DNA from: an uncultured Mycoplasmatota bacterium
Lineage (GTDB): Bacteria > Bacillota_I > Bacilli_A > RF39 > UBA660
Reading direction: 5' to 3'
Assembly: GCA_946407055.1 (NCBI GenBank)
Contig: CAMJMP010000011.1
Span: forward strand, 1 to 12,156
DNA length: 12,156 nucleotides
Each line of letters starts with the position of its first letter. Position 1 is the stretch's first letter. Below are positions 1 through 8,345 of the stretch, in pieces. The notes under the pieces were generated by a model. That model worked only from the letters and a program-made list of their open reading frames with translations. It searched no databases and was not told where the DNA came from. The translations under genes and the position numbers were made by a program.

Positions 1-127
1 TCAAGCTTATTATATTTATAGTGCTATAGGTCGACCTAATTATGTTAATGATGAGCATTCAATTAATCAAGCAAAGAATAATTATGTTAAATACTTAGGA
101 CATAAAGCAAAACAATCAATTAAATAA
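1..127 (+). CDS. 3' end of an unidentified gene (41 C-terminal residues)
   Basis: An open frame enters from the left edge at base 2 and runs 41 codons to TAA at 125-127. The visible end is rich in Tyr, Asn and Lys (it contains AYYIYSAIGRPNY and finishes HKAKQSIK) and has no membrane segment. I do not recognise the family from so short a tail. A perfect hairpin begins directly after the stop codon, which supports a true gene end. The gene points toward rpoC, so the two are convergent. Its start, length and function lie outside the window. Confidence is for it being a real coding end, not for any function. Confidence 0.65.
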   Translation, partial: QAYYIYSAIGRPNYVNDEHSINQAKNNYVKYLGHKAKQSIK

Positions 128-157
128 AAAAAGTGAAGTTATAATACTTCACTTTTT
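128..157 (+). terminator. Perfect 12-bp hairpin terminator, probably bidirectional
   Basis: AAAAAGTGAAGT (128-139) pairs perfectly with ACTTCACTTTTT (146-157) around a 6-base TATAAT loop, starting right after the stop at 125-127. The right arm provides a T run for the plus-strand gene. The A run on the left provides a T run for minus-strand transcripts that pass the rpoC terminator. This suits a convergent gene junction. Confidence 0.85.
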
Positions 158-249
158 ATTTCTTCTGTTTCTGTTAATGTAACTGGTTTTAAGGCTTTAT
201 AGAATTCCATTATTATTTCACCAGGAGATTTTGCAGCAATGGAGGCATA
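139..249 (-). pseudogene. Possible remnant: C-terminal tail of a lost gene
   Basis: Between the two terminators, the minus strand reads open for about 36 codons from 249 to a TAA at 141-139, giving a protein-like tail with SPGEIIMEFYKALKPVTL and ending in KSEVL. It has no plausible start of its own: the only in-frame ATG (210-208) would give 23 residues and no convincing ribosome site was seen. Upstream it runs back into the rpoC terminator and stops at 267-265. The mixed composition looks more like decayed or truncated coding sequence than random AT-rich spacer. The parent gene is not recognised. It could equally be chance in a short spacer. Confidence 0.28.
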
Positions 250-278
250 AAAAAAGCAAACTTTTTAGTTTGCTTTTT
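247..278 (-). terminator. rpoC intrinsic terminator
   Basis: A perfect 12-bp stem, AAAAAGCAAACT (251-262) against AGTTTGCTTTTT (267-278), with a TTTT loop on the plus strand, lies a few bases beyond the rpoC stop. On the minus strand it is followed by a run of seven T. This is a standard rho-independent terminator closing the rpoB-rpoC transcript. Confidence 0.92.
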
Positions 279-281
279 AAA

Positions 282-3200
282 TTATTCTAAGTTTTCAGCT
301 AAATCTGTTTCAACAGTTTCTTCAGCTGGTTCATCGATTTCTTCTTTGATTTCAGCTAATTCAGCGTCATCGATTAATTGTTCTTCTAAGAATTCGCTTG
401 GTTCATCGCTCATGAATTCTTTTTCAAGAATCATTTCAATATTACTATATTGTTTAGCACCTGTACCAGCAGGGATTAACTTACCAATGATAACATTTTC
501 TTTTAATCCTCTTAATTCATCAGTTTTACCCTTAATAGCAGCTTCAGTAAGAACTCTTGTAGTTTCTTGGAATGAAGCAGCAGATAACCATGAATCAGTT
601 TCTAATGAAGACTTAGTAATACCTAACATTACTGGACGTCCTGTTGCAGGAACTCCACCATTTAAGATTACTGGTTTATTTGCTTCATTGAAATCGTGGA
701 TAGAAACTGATAGACCTTCAACTAAATCAGTGTCTCCACCATTAACAATTTTCATCTTAGAAATCATACGGCGAACGATAACTTCGATATGTTTATCAGA
801 AATATCAACACCTTGTGATTTATAAACTTTTTGAATTTCTTTTAAGATATAACTTTCAGCTGTAATTGGGTCAGTAACAGCAAGTAATTCTTTTGGACTA
901 ACTGAACCTTCAGTTAATTGTTCTCCAGCAACTACTTCTTGTCCTACTTCAACACGTACTTTTGAGTTATATAATGTTGTATGTTCACGAGATTCAACAT
1001 CGTTCTTAACAACTATCTTATGTTTTCCATTAGCAGCTTCAATACTTGTAACTTTACCAGTTATTTCAGAAATTGTAGCTTTAGCTTTTGGATTACGAGC
1101 TTCGAATAATTCTTCAACACGAGGAAGACCTTGTGTGATATCGGCGTCACCACCATGCGCAACACCACCAGAGTGGAATGTACGCATTGTTAATTGTGTA
1201 CCTGGTTCACCAATTGATTGAGCAGCCATTACACCAACAGCTTCTCCTGTTTCAACTAAGTTACCAGTTGCAAGGTTACGTCCATAACATTTTTGACATA
1301 CACCATATTGGCTCTTACATGTTAGAGCACTACGTATTTCAACTTTCTTAATTCCAGCTTTAACAATCTTCTTAGCGATGTTTTCATTAATCATTTCATC
1401 TTTTTCAATTATTGTTTCCTTAGTTTCAGGATTGATAACTTTTGTAGCTGTGAAACGACCAACGATACGATCTTCTAGTGGTTCAATAACTGTTCCACTC
1501 TTTTCATCGATAAAGTCACTAACTTCGATACCAGAAATAGCACCACAATCAGCTTCTTTAACAATGATATCTTGAGCAACGTCAACTAAACGACGTGTCA
1601 TATATCCAGAGTCAGCAGTACGTAGGGCTGTATCGGCAGATCCTTTACGAGCACCGTGTGTACTTAAGAAGAACTCTGATACGTTTAATCCATCAATGAA
1701 GTTAGATTTGATTGGGATTTCAACTGGTTGACCATTTGGTTTAGCCATACAACCACGCATACCTGCAAGTTGTGTGAAGTTTCCAGCGTTACCACGAGCT
1801 CCAGAGTTCATCATCATGAAGATTGGGTTATGATGGTCGCCACTAGAAATTTGTTTTAATTCCTCTTCAACTTCATCTTTTGTATTATTCCATACTTGAA
1901 TTACATTAGCATATCTTTCTTCTTCTGTAATTAAACCTCTTTGGAATTGTTTATTAATCTTATCAACTTTTTCTTGTCCAGCTTCGATTTTTTCATCTTT
2001 ATCTTTAGCACTTACAATATCAAATGCAGATACTGTAATACCAGCGATTGTAGAATATTTAAATCCTAAGTCTTTCATTGCATCTAGAACACCAGATGTT
2101 TCTGTGATCTTGTATCTCTTGAATACTTGAGCAATGATTTGAGATAAATTTTTCTTAACGAATGGAGCAGATGGTTCCATCTTAGCTATTTCAGCTTTGA
2201 TGTCACTACCCATTGGTAAGAAGAACTTACTTGGAGTAATATTTTCAATATTCTCTTTAGTGGCTTCATTAATATATGGGAATGAATCTGGAAGGATTTC
2301 ATTGAATATTAATTTACCAGCTGTAGTAACTAGATAAGAATCTTTTCTCTCATCTGGGAATAATTTATATTTGAATGATCTTACAGGAACAACAATTCTT
2401 GTATGTAAAGTTATTTCTCTTCTTTCGTAAGCCATGATAGCTTCGTTAGAATTTCTATAAGCTTTACCTTCGTTTGGTTCACCTGGTTCTTCAATAGATA
2501 GATAGTAGTTACCTAATACCATATCTTGAGATGGTGTAACGATTGGTTTTCCTGATTTAGGATCTAGGATATTTTGAGCACCCAACATTAATAATCTAGC
2601 TTCAGCTTTTGCTTCTTCTGATAGTGGTACATGGACAGCCATTTGGTCACCATCGAAGTCAGCGTTGAATCCTGTACAAACTAATGGGTGTAGACGAATA
2701 GCCTTACCACCAACTAATTTTGGTTCGAATGCTTGAATACCTAATCTATGTAATGTAGGGGCACGGTTTAGTAATACTGGATGTTCAGTAATACAATCTT
2801 CTACGATATCCCATACACATTCATCTCTTGATTCAATTAATTTCTTAGCTCCTTTAATATTATGAGCAAGTCCTCTTTCAACCAAGCCATGAATTACATG
2901 TGGTTTGAATAATTCAAGAGCCATTTCTTTAGGAATACCACATTGATACATCTTAAGGTTTGGTCCAACACAAATAACTGAACGACCTGAGTAGTCAACA
3001 CGTTTTCCTAATAAGTTTTGACGGAAACGACCTTGTTTACCTTTTAGCATGCTTGATAATGATTTTAATGGTCTATTACCAGCAGCTGTAATACTTCTTC
3101 CACGACGACCATTATCGAATAATGAGTCAACTGCTTCTTGAAGCATACGTTTTTCGTTTTGAACGATAATTGTTGGAGCTCCTAGCTCTAATAATTTCTT

Positions 3201-4004
3201 CAAACGGTTATTTCTATTAATAATTCTTCTGTATAAGTCATTTAAATCTGATGTAGCAAATCTTCCACCATCTAATTGAATCATTGGTCTTAATTCGGGA
3301 GCAATGACAGGTAGAACATCAAGAATCATCCATTCAGGTTTATTGCCTGATTCATCAAATGCTACTAAGCAGTCTAAACGTTTTACTAAACGAATACGTT
3401 TTTGACCAGTAGCTGTTTCTAATTCTTTTCTAATTGCTTCTACTTCAGCATGAACATCTACTTCATGTAGTAATTCTTTAATTGCTTCAGCACCCATACC
3501 TACTTTGAAATTATTTCCATATTTTTCATAGTAAGCACGATATTCTTTATCAGATAATGTTTGTTTTTTCTCTAAAGGAGCTTGTCCTGGATCGATTACT
3601 ACATAACTTACGAAATATAGTACTTCTTCTAGATCTCTTGGTGACATGTCTAATACTAGACCCATCTTAGATGGAACACCTTTAAAGAACCAAATGTGTG
3701 AACATGGAGAAGCAAGTTCTATATGTCCCATACGTTCACGACGTACTTTTGAACTAGTAACTTCTACTCCACATCTATCACAAATAACATTTTTATATCT
3801 TAATCTTTTGTATTTTCCACAAGAACATTCATAATCCTTGCTAGGTCCGAAGATTTTTTCACAGAATAATCCATCACGTTCAGGTTTTAATGTACGATAA
3901 TTGATTGTTTCTGGTTTTTTAACTTCTCCGTATGACCAACTTCTGATTTTTTCAGGAGATGCAATACCTATTCTGATACCTTTAAAACTATTAGCATCTA
4001 TCAT
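282..4004 (-). CDS. rpoC: DNA-directed RNA polymerase beta' subunit
   Basis: RpoC forms the catalytic half of RNA polymerase with RpoB. The 1240 residues are close to the B. subtilis subunit (about 1200), and no lineage-specific insertion was evident. The N-terminal zinc ribbon has C60, C62, C75 and C78. The sigma-binding clamp helices are near 251-271. The active-site motif NADFDGDQ is at 447-454, with metal-binding D449, D451 and D453. The bridge helix is around 781-808. The second zinc site uses C820, C896, C903 and C906, and the trigger loop contains MRTFHSGG (940-947). The conserved LIPAGTG is at 1177-1183. Residues after about 1199 form an acidic tail (19 Asp/Glu in 42) that B. subtilis lacks. 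The start ATG overlaps the rpoB stop as ATGA, with ribosome site AGGAGGGTGA just upstream, so translation is probably coupled. A strong terminator follows. Confidence 0.99.
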   Translation of the reverse strand: MIDANSFKGIRIGIASPEKIRSWSYGEVKKPETINYRTLKPERDGLFCEKIFGPSKDYECSCGKYKRLRYKNVICDRCGVEVTSSKVRRERMGHIELASPCSHIWFFKGVPSKMGLVLDMSPRDLEEVLYFVSYVVIDPGQAPLEKKQTLSDKEYRAYYEKYGNNFKVGMGAEAIKELLHEVDVHAEVEAIRKELETATGQKRIRLVKRLDCLVAFDESGNKPEWMILDVLPVIAPELRPMIQLDGGRFATSDLNDLYRRIINRNNRLKKLLELGAPTIIVQNEKRMLQEAVDSLFDNGRRGRSITAAGNRPLKSLSSMLKGKQGRFRQNLLGKRVDYSGRSVICVGPNLKMYQCGIPKEMALELFKPHVIHGLVERGLAHNIKGAKKLIESRDECVWDIVEDCITEHPVLLNRAPTLHRLGIQAFEPKLVGGKAIRLHPLVCTGFNADFDGDQMAVHVPLSEEAKAEARLLMLGAQNILDPKSGKPIVTPSQDMVLGNYYLSIEEPGEPNEGKAYRNSNEAIMAYERREITLHTRIVVPVRSFKYKLFPDERKDSYLVTTAGKLIFNEILPDSFPYINEATKENIENITPSKFFLPMGSDIKAEIAKMEPSAPFVKKNLSQIIAQVFKRYKITETSGVLDAMKDLGFKYSTIAGITVSAFDIVSAKDKDEKIEAGQEKVDKINKQFQRGLITEEERYANVIQVWNNTKDEVEEELKQISSGDHHNPIFMMMNSGARGNAGNFTQLAGMRGCMAKPNGQPVEIPIKSNFIDGLNVSEFFLSTHGARKGSADTALRTADSGYMTRRLVDVAQDIIVKEADCGAISGIEVSDFIDEKSGTVIEPLEDRIVGRFTATKVINPETKETIIEKDEMINENIAKKIVKAGIKKVEIRSALTCKSQYGVCQKCYGRNLATGNLVETGEAVGVMAAQSIGEPGTQLTMRTFHSGGVAHGGDADITQGLPRVEELFEARNPKAKATISEITGKVTSIEAANGKHKIVVKNDVESREHTTLYNSKVRVEVGQEVVAGEQLTEGSVSPKELLAVTDPITAESYILKEIQKVYKSQGVDISDKHIEVIVRRMISKMKIVNGGDTDLVEGLSVSIHDFNEANKPVILNGGVPATGRPVMLGITKSSLETDSWLSAASFQETTRVLTEAAIKGKTDELRGLKENVIIGKLIPAGTGAKQYSNIEMILEKEFMSDEPSEFLEEQLIDDAELAEIKEEIDEPAEETVETDLAENLE

Positions 4005-7000
4005 AGATCTTCACCCTCCTCTTCTAATCCTTCACCAGGAAATTCTAAATCATCCAAGTCATCTTCGAATTCATCTTCGAATTCATCTTCATAGTCATCA
4101 TTCATTTCGCCATCTTCTGGAAGTGGTTCCTCAAATTCAGGTTCTGGATTTGTAGGTTCTCCAGTAACTGCATCTAATTCTCTGATGCTAACGCTTTCTT
4201 CTTCATCTGCTTCTTTTTCAAGTTCTTGAATATCAATGTATTCATCGTCTTGATTTTGAATTTGGATATCTAAGCCTAATGCTTGGAATTCTTTTAATAA
4301 TACTCTGAAACTCTCTGGAATACCAGCTTGGTTAATTACTTTACCTTTAACTAGTGATTCATAAACTTTAACACGGCCAACAACGTCATCTGACTTAACT
4401 GTCATGATTTCTTGAAGAACATGTGCTGCACCATAAGCATATAGTGCCCAAACTTCCATTTCTCCGAATCTTTGTCCACCGAATTGAGCTTTACCACCAA
4501 GTGGTTGTTGAGTTACTAATGAGTATGGTCCAGTTGAACGAGCATGTAATTTATCATCAACCATGTGGTGTAATTTGATCATGTACATGACACCAACTGA
4601 TACTCTATTTTCAAATGGTTCACCAGTACGTCCATTATATAGGATTGTTTTTCCGTCTGGTTCCATTCCTGCTTCTTTCATTTCAGCTTTTAAGTCGTCC
4701 ATTGTAGCACCATCGAATACTGGTGTTGCATATTTAACGCCTAACTTTTTACCAGCCATTCCTAAATGTAATTCTAGGATTTGTCCAATGTTCATACGAG
4801 ATGGAACACCTTGTGGGTTAAGAACAATATCAACTGGTCTACCATCTGGTAAGTATGGCATATCTTCTTGTGGTAAGATAAGTGAAATAACACCTTTGTT
4901 ACCATGACGACCTGACATTTTGTCACCAACTTGAATCTTACGTTTTTGGATAATGTATACACGGATAACTTTTGAAACACCTGCAGGTAATTCATCTGAA
5001 TTATCTTTTGTATATACTTTAACATCATGAACAATTCCGCCAGCTCCGTGGTCAACACGAAGTGATGTATCTCTTACTTCACGAGTCTTTTCACCAAAGA
5101 TTGCATGTAATAATTTTTCTTCTGAAGTTAATTCTTGAACACCCTTTGGAGTAACTTTACCAACTAGGATATCTCCGTCTTTAACTTCTGTACCAATTCT
5201 TACGATACCATTAGCATCTAAGTTCTTACGAGCATCTTCACCAATATTTGGGATATCTCTTGTAATTTCTTCAGGTCCTAATTTTGTATCACGGCAATCA
5301 ATGTCGTAATGTTCAATATGTAGAGATGTATAAACATCTTCTTTTACTAATCTTTCATTTAATACAACTGCATCTTCATAGTTATAACCATTACATGTCA
5401 TGAAGGCAATAACCATGTTTTTACCTAATGCTAATTCACCATGATCTGTTGATGGTCCATCAGCGATAACTTCGCCCATATGAACTTTATCACCTTTTTT
5501 AACGATTGGATGGTGATTAATATTTGATGCATCATTACTTCTTTCGAAGTTAGCTAGGTGATATACATCTTCACCTTTTGCATTTTTAACAATAATCTTT
5601 TTACCGTCAGCGTATTCAACTACACCATCAGCCTTACAAACAACAACTGATCCTGAATCACGAGCTGCGATATATTCCATACCAGTACCTACTATTGGAG
5701 CTTCTGTTGTTAATAGAGGAACTGCTTGACGTTGCATGTTGGCACCCATTAAGGCACGTGTTGCATCGTCATGTTCTAGGAATGGTATACAACTTGTTGT
5801 AATTGATACGATTTGGTTAGGAGCTACGTCAACAAAATTAACTTTTTCTTTTTCAACCATAACAGTATCACCGTTTAAACGAGCGATAACTTTATCGTCT
5901 GCAATCTTGTTACTCTTGTCTAATTTTAATGTAGCTTGAGAAATATAGTAATCTGCTTCTTCGTCAGCAGTTAAATATACGATTTCGTCAGTTAATTTAG
6001 CATTAACTACTTTACGATATGGAGTCATAATGAAACCATATTCATTTATCTTAGCGTATGAAGCTAGTGATGTAATAAGTCCAATGTTTTGACCTTCTGG
6101 TGATTCGATTGGACAAATACGACCATAGTGACTTGGGTTAACGTCACGAACTTCCATACCAGCACGTTCACGAGATAATCCTCCAGGTCCTAAGCAAGAT
6201 AAACGACGTTTATCAGTTAACTCAGCGATTGGATTGATTTGATCCATGAATTTTGATAATTGTGAACTACCAAAGAATTCTTTTAAGCTAGCTGTTACTG
6301 GACGGATGTTAATTAAAGTTTTTGGAGTAACTGTTTCAATTTCTTGAGTAGTCATTCTTTCTCTAATTACTCTTTCCATACGAGACATACCAACACGGAA
6401 TTGAGTTTGGATTAATTCACCAACTTGACGAACACGACGGTTTCCTAAATGGTCGATTTCATCGTCATAACCAATACCATATTGTAGATTTAAATAATAT
6501 GATACTGATGCATATACGTCTGAAATTGTTAAACGACGTGTTTCGATTGATTGGTCATTACCAATTATCTTATGTACTTTTGTTTCATCATCTTTGTCAT
6601 AAACAAGAACTTCTTGTATTTTATTATATTCATCTAATTCTTCGTTAATTTTAACTTCTTTTACACCGTAACCATTTTTAAATAATGGACGAATGCTTTC
6701 TTGGATTTCTTTTGTGATTACTGTACCTTCTGGAACAACAATCTTTCTGCCATCTTTAATATCTTGAGCAATCTTTTGACCTAATAATCTATCGATTACG
6801 TTTAACTTCTTGTTGAATTTATAACGTCCAACTTTTTGTAAGTCATAACGGAATCTATCGAAGAATCTAGTAATCAATTGGTTCTTAGCAGAATCAAGTG
6901 TTGCTGGTTCTCCTGGTCTTAATTTTTCGTAAATTTCGATTAAAGCTTCGTCAGTATTCTTAGTACTGTCTTTCTCTAATGTATTTAGTAAATATTGATC

Positions 7001-7639
7001 CTCACCAAAAACCTCTAGAATTTCTTCGTTAGAAGATAATCCTAAAGCTCTTAAGAAGGCAGTAATTACTACTTTACGAGTTCTATCAATACGAACATAG
7101 AAGATGTCTCTTGCATCTAATTCGTATTCTAACCAAGTACCTTTGTTAGGAATAATTTCTCCTGAGATAATACGACGTCCATTTTTGTCGATCTCTTTCT
7201 TATAATATACTGATGGACTTCTTACTAATTGAGAAACGATAACACGTTCTGCTCCATTAATAATGAATGTTCCAGCCTCAGTCATTAAAGGCATATCTCC
7301 AAGGAATATTTCTTGTTCCTTAACTTCGCCAGTCTCGTGGATGAATACACGAGCTTGTACTTTTAAAGGAGCTGCGTAGTTTACCATACGCTCTTTTGCT
7401 TCTTTTACTGAGTATCTTGGCTCTTCAAAGTAATAGTCGCCTAATTCTAGGGAAATATTACCAGTGAAACTTTCAACAGGGAATAAATCTTCAAATACTT
7501 CTTTAATCCCTTCTTCTAGAAATCTTTGATAAGATTTCTTTTGAATTTCTAACAAGTCTGTCAATGCCAAGGTGTTAGTTATTTTAGAGAATGTTCTTCT
7601 CTCTGTGTGGTCACCAAATTTTTCTACTTTGTATGCCAT
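4001..7639 (-). CDS. rpoB: DNA-directed RNA polymerase beta subunit
   Basis: RpoB pairs with RpoC in the polymerase core and binds nascent RNA, substrate and rifamycins. It has 1212 residues, near the 1193 of B. subtilis. The rifampicin pocket spans about 457-484 (GSSQLSKFMDQ to RRLSCLG), followed by GPGGLSRERAGMEVRDV and the SPEGQNIGLI block (513-522). The NYEDAVVLNE motif is at 753-762. The conserved lysine block KIQVGDKMSGRHGNKG covers 901-916, and the C-terminal clamp region (GGKAQFGGQRFGEMEVWAL) lies near 1048-1066. K463 and D476 replace the usual Gln and His of the rifampicin pocket. Residues 1161-1212 form a very acidic tail (28 Asp/Glu of 52, no Lys or Arg). The ATG is preceded by GGGGTGA at good spacing, and its own promoter overlaps the upstream gene's stop. 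It shares ATGA with rpoC. Confidence 0.99.
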   Translation of the reverse strand: MAYKVEKFGDHTERRTFSKITNTLALTDLLEIQKKSYQRFLEEGIKEVFEDLFPVESFTGNISLELGDYYFEEPRYSVKEAKERMVNYAAPLKVQARVFIHETGEVKEQEIFLGDMPLMTEAGTFIINGAERVIVSQLVRSPSVYYKKEIDKNGRRIISGEIIPNKGTWLEYELDARDIFYVRIDRTRKVVITAFLRALGLSSNEEILEVFGEDQYLLNTLEKDSTKNTDEALIEIYEKLRPGEPATLDSAKNQLITRFFDRFRYDLQKVGRYKFNKKLNVIDRLLGQKIAQDIKDGRKIVVPEGTVITKEIQESIRPLFKNGYGVKEVKINEELDEYNKIQEVLVYDKDDETKVHKIIGNDQSIETRRLTISDVYASVSYYLNLQYGIGYDDEIDHLGNRRVRQVGELIQTQFRVGMSRMERVIRERMTTQEIETVTPKTLINIRPVTASLKEFFGSSQLSKFMDQINPIAELTDKRRLSCLGPGGLSRERAGMEVRDVNPSHYGRICPIESPEGQNIGLITSLASYAKINEYGFIMTPYRKVVNAKLTDEIVYLTADEEADYYISQATLKLDKSNKIADDKVIARLNGDTVMVEKEKVNFVDVAPNQIVSITTSCIPFLEHDDATRALMGANMQRQAVPLLTTEAPIVGTGMEYIAARDSGSVVVCKADGVVEYADGKKIIVKNAKGEDVYHLANFERSNDASNINHHPIVKKGDKVHMGEVIADGPSTDHGELALGKNMVIAFMTCNGYNYEDAVVLNERLVKEDVYTSLHIEHYDIDCRDTKLGPEEITRDIPNIGEDARKNLDANGIVRIGTEVKDGDILVGKVTPKGVQELTSEEKLLHAIFGEKTREVRDTSLRVDHGAGGIVHDVKVYTKDNSDELPAGVSKVIRVYIIQKRKIQVGDKMSGRHGNKGVISLILPQEDMPYLPDGRPVDIVLNPQGVPSRMNIGQILELHLGMAGKKLGVKYATPVFDGATMDDLKAEMKEAGMEPDGKTILYNGRTGEPFENRVSVGVMYMIKLHHMVDDKLHARSTGPYSLVTQQPLGGKAQFGGQRFGEMEVWALYAYGAAHVLQEIMTVKSDDVVGRVKVYESLVKGKVINQAGIPESFRVLLKEFQALGLDIQIQNQDDEYIDIQELEKEADEEESVSIRELDAVTGEPTNPEPEFEEPLPEDGEMNDDYEDEFEDEFEDDLDDLEFPGEGLEEEGEDL
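4011..4020 (-). promoter_or_regulatory. rpoC ribosome binding site inside rpoB
   Basis: AGGAGGGTGA on the minus strand lies 6 bases before the rpoC ATG (4004-4002) and inside the last codons of rpoB. It fixes the rpoC start at the ATGA overlap and implies that rpoC does not rely only on reinitiation after rpoB. Confidence 0.85.
4061..4090 (-). repeat. 12-bp tandem repeat coding the acidic RpoB tail
   Basis: ATCTTCGAATTC occurs twice in tandem (4061-4072, 4073-4084), followed by half a unit (ATCTTC, 4085-4090). On the coding strand it encodes the repeated EDEF residues in the acidic C-terminal tail of RpoB. In-frame 12-bp units can change copy number by slippage without breaking the frame. 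Confidence 0.8.
6188..6271 (-). other. Rifampicin-resistance-determining region of rpoB
   Basis: Codons 457-484 align without gaps to E. coli RpoB 507-534. Codon 463 is AAA (Lys, 6253-6251) where E. coli has Q513. Codon 476 is GAT (Asp, 6214-6212) where E. coli has H526. Codons 468 (Ile) and 482 (Cys) also differ from the usual Asn/Thr and Ala. Other contact positions such as F464, D466, R479 and S481 are conserved. Confidence 0.9.
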
Positions 7640-7709
7640 TTTTGTTTCACCCCTATACCTAATTTTTGTGTGTTGTTTCGAAGAAAAAACAATACGTCAC
7701 CAATTTATA

Positions 7710-7738
7710 ATTGTACTTTACATAAAGTTTTTTGTCAA
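7710..7738 (-). promoter_or_regulatory. rpoB promoter (TTGACA-17-TACAAT)
   Basis: On the minus strand TTGACA (7738-7733) is separated by exactly 17 bases from TACAAT (7715-7710), a near-perfect housekeeping sigma promoter. The -35 box overlaps the TGA stop of the methyltransferase gene (7737-7735). The predicted start near 7703 gives an rpoB leader of about 63 bases. No terminator hairpin separates the two genes, so rpoB should also receive readthrough. Confidence 0.85.
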
Positions 7739-8328
7739 CGATTTTTGGCCTTTATTATATAAAAACCTTTACTCTTTGTGATTACTTCACAAATATAGTG
7801 ATTTTCAAGGTGTTTTAGTGTACTTTTTGCACCTTGATCTTTTCTTATTACAAACCATAATTCACCATCATCTTTTAGATGATTTTGAGCTTCGTCTAGA
7901 ATCTGGTAAACGACACTCTTACCCGCTCGTATTGGTGGATTGGTAATAATAACATCGTATTTGTCTTTGATATTCTCATAGACATTACTTTCTATAACTT
8001 CTGCTTCTACTTTGTTCTCGTCTAAGTTTTTCGAGGCGAGATGTAGAGCACGTTTATTAACGTCACACATAGTGACTTTAAATCCTAATAATTTAGCTAT
8101 GGATACACCTAAAAAACCATAACCACAACCGACATCTAAAACTTTTAGGTTTTCTCTTTTATTGTTTGCGAAATATGTTTCTAATAATAAGGAACTACCA
8201 AAATCTAATTTATCTTTTGAAAAAACTCCGTTATCACTATAAAAAACAAGATTCTCATCTTGATGTTTGTAAATAATGGTACGAAGCTCACTCTTAAGAT
8301 TTTGGTTGTTTGTAAAATAATGTTCCAA
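7735..8328 (-). CDS. RsmC-type 16S rRNA guanine methyltransferase (YbxB-like)
   Basis: This 197-residue protein is a class I SAM-dependent methyltransferase of the MTS/RsmC type, which in characterised members N2-methylates a guanine of 16S rRNA (G1207 in E. coli). The SAM-binding motif is VLDVGCGYGFLG (63-74), and the base-binding NPP motif is ITNPPIRAGK (128-137). The N-terminus (EHYF, then VFYSDNGVFSKDKLDFGS at 28-45) matches the compact Bacilli YbxB form, which lacks the extra N-terminal half of E. coli RsmC. The start is TTG, since no ATG occurs in frame upstream, with GGTGA 4 bases before it. It lies directly upstream of rpoB, as ybxB does in B. subtilis, which supports the assignment. 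It has its own strong promoter and a candidate operator. The exact target base is inferred from the family. Confidence 0.88.
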   Translation of the reverse strand: MEHYFTNNQNLKSELRTIIYKHQDENLVFYSDNGVFSKDKLDFGSSLLLETYFANNKRENLKVLDVGCGYGFLGVSIAKLLGFKVTMCDVNKRALHLASKNLDENKVEAEVIESNVYENIKDKYDVIITNPPIRAGKSVVYQILDEAQNHLKDDGELWFVIRKDQGAKSTLKHLENHYICEVITKSKGFYIIKAKNR

Positions 8329-8345
8329 AAAATCACCATATTTCT

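Noticed and set aside
346..825. Plus-strand open frame of 159 codons, and similar ones at 1378-1575, 3646-3834, 3901-4155, 4563-4907, 5736-5939 and 7572-7781
   Set aside because: All but the last lie antisense within the certain rpoC and rpoB coding sequences. The one at 7572-7781 runs across the rpoB start, its promoter and the methyltransferase end. None has a recognisable domain; they look like shadows of the real genes.
4792..5058. Minus-strand 88-codon frame inside rpoB
   Set aside because: It is an out-of-frame reading of intact rpoB, and the rpoB frame continues through it without interruption, so it does not indicate a frameshift or a nested gene.
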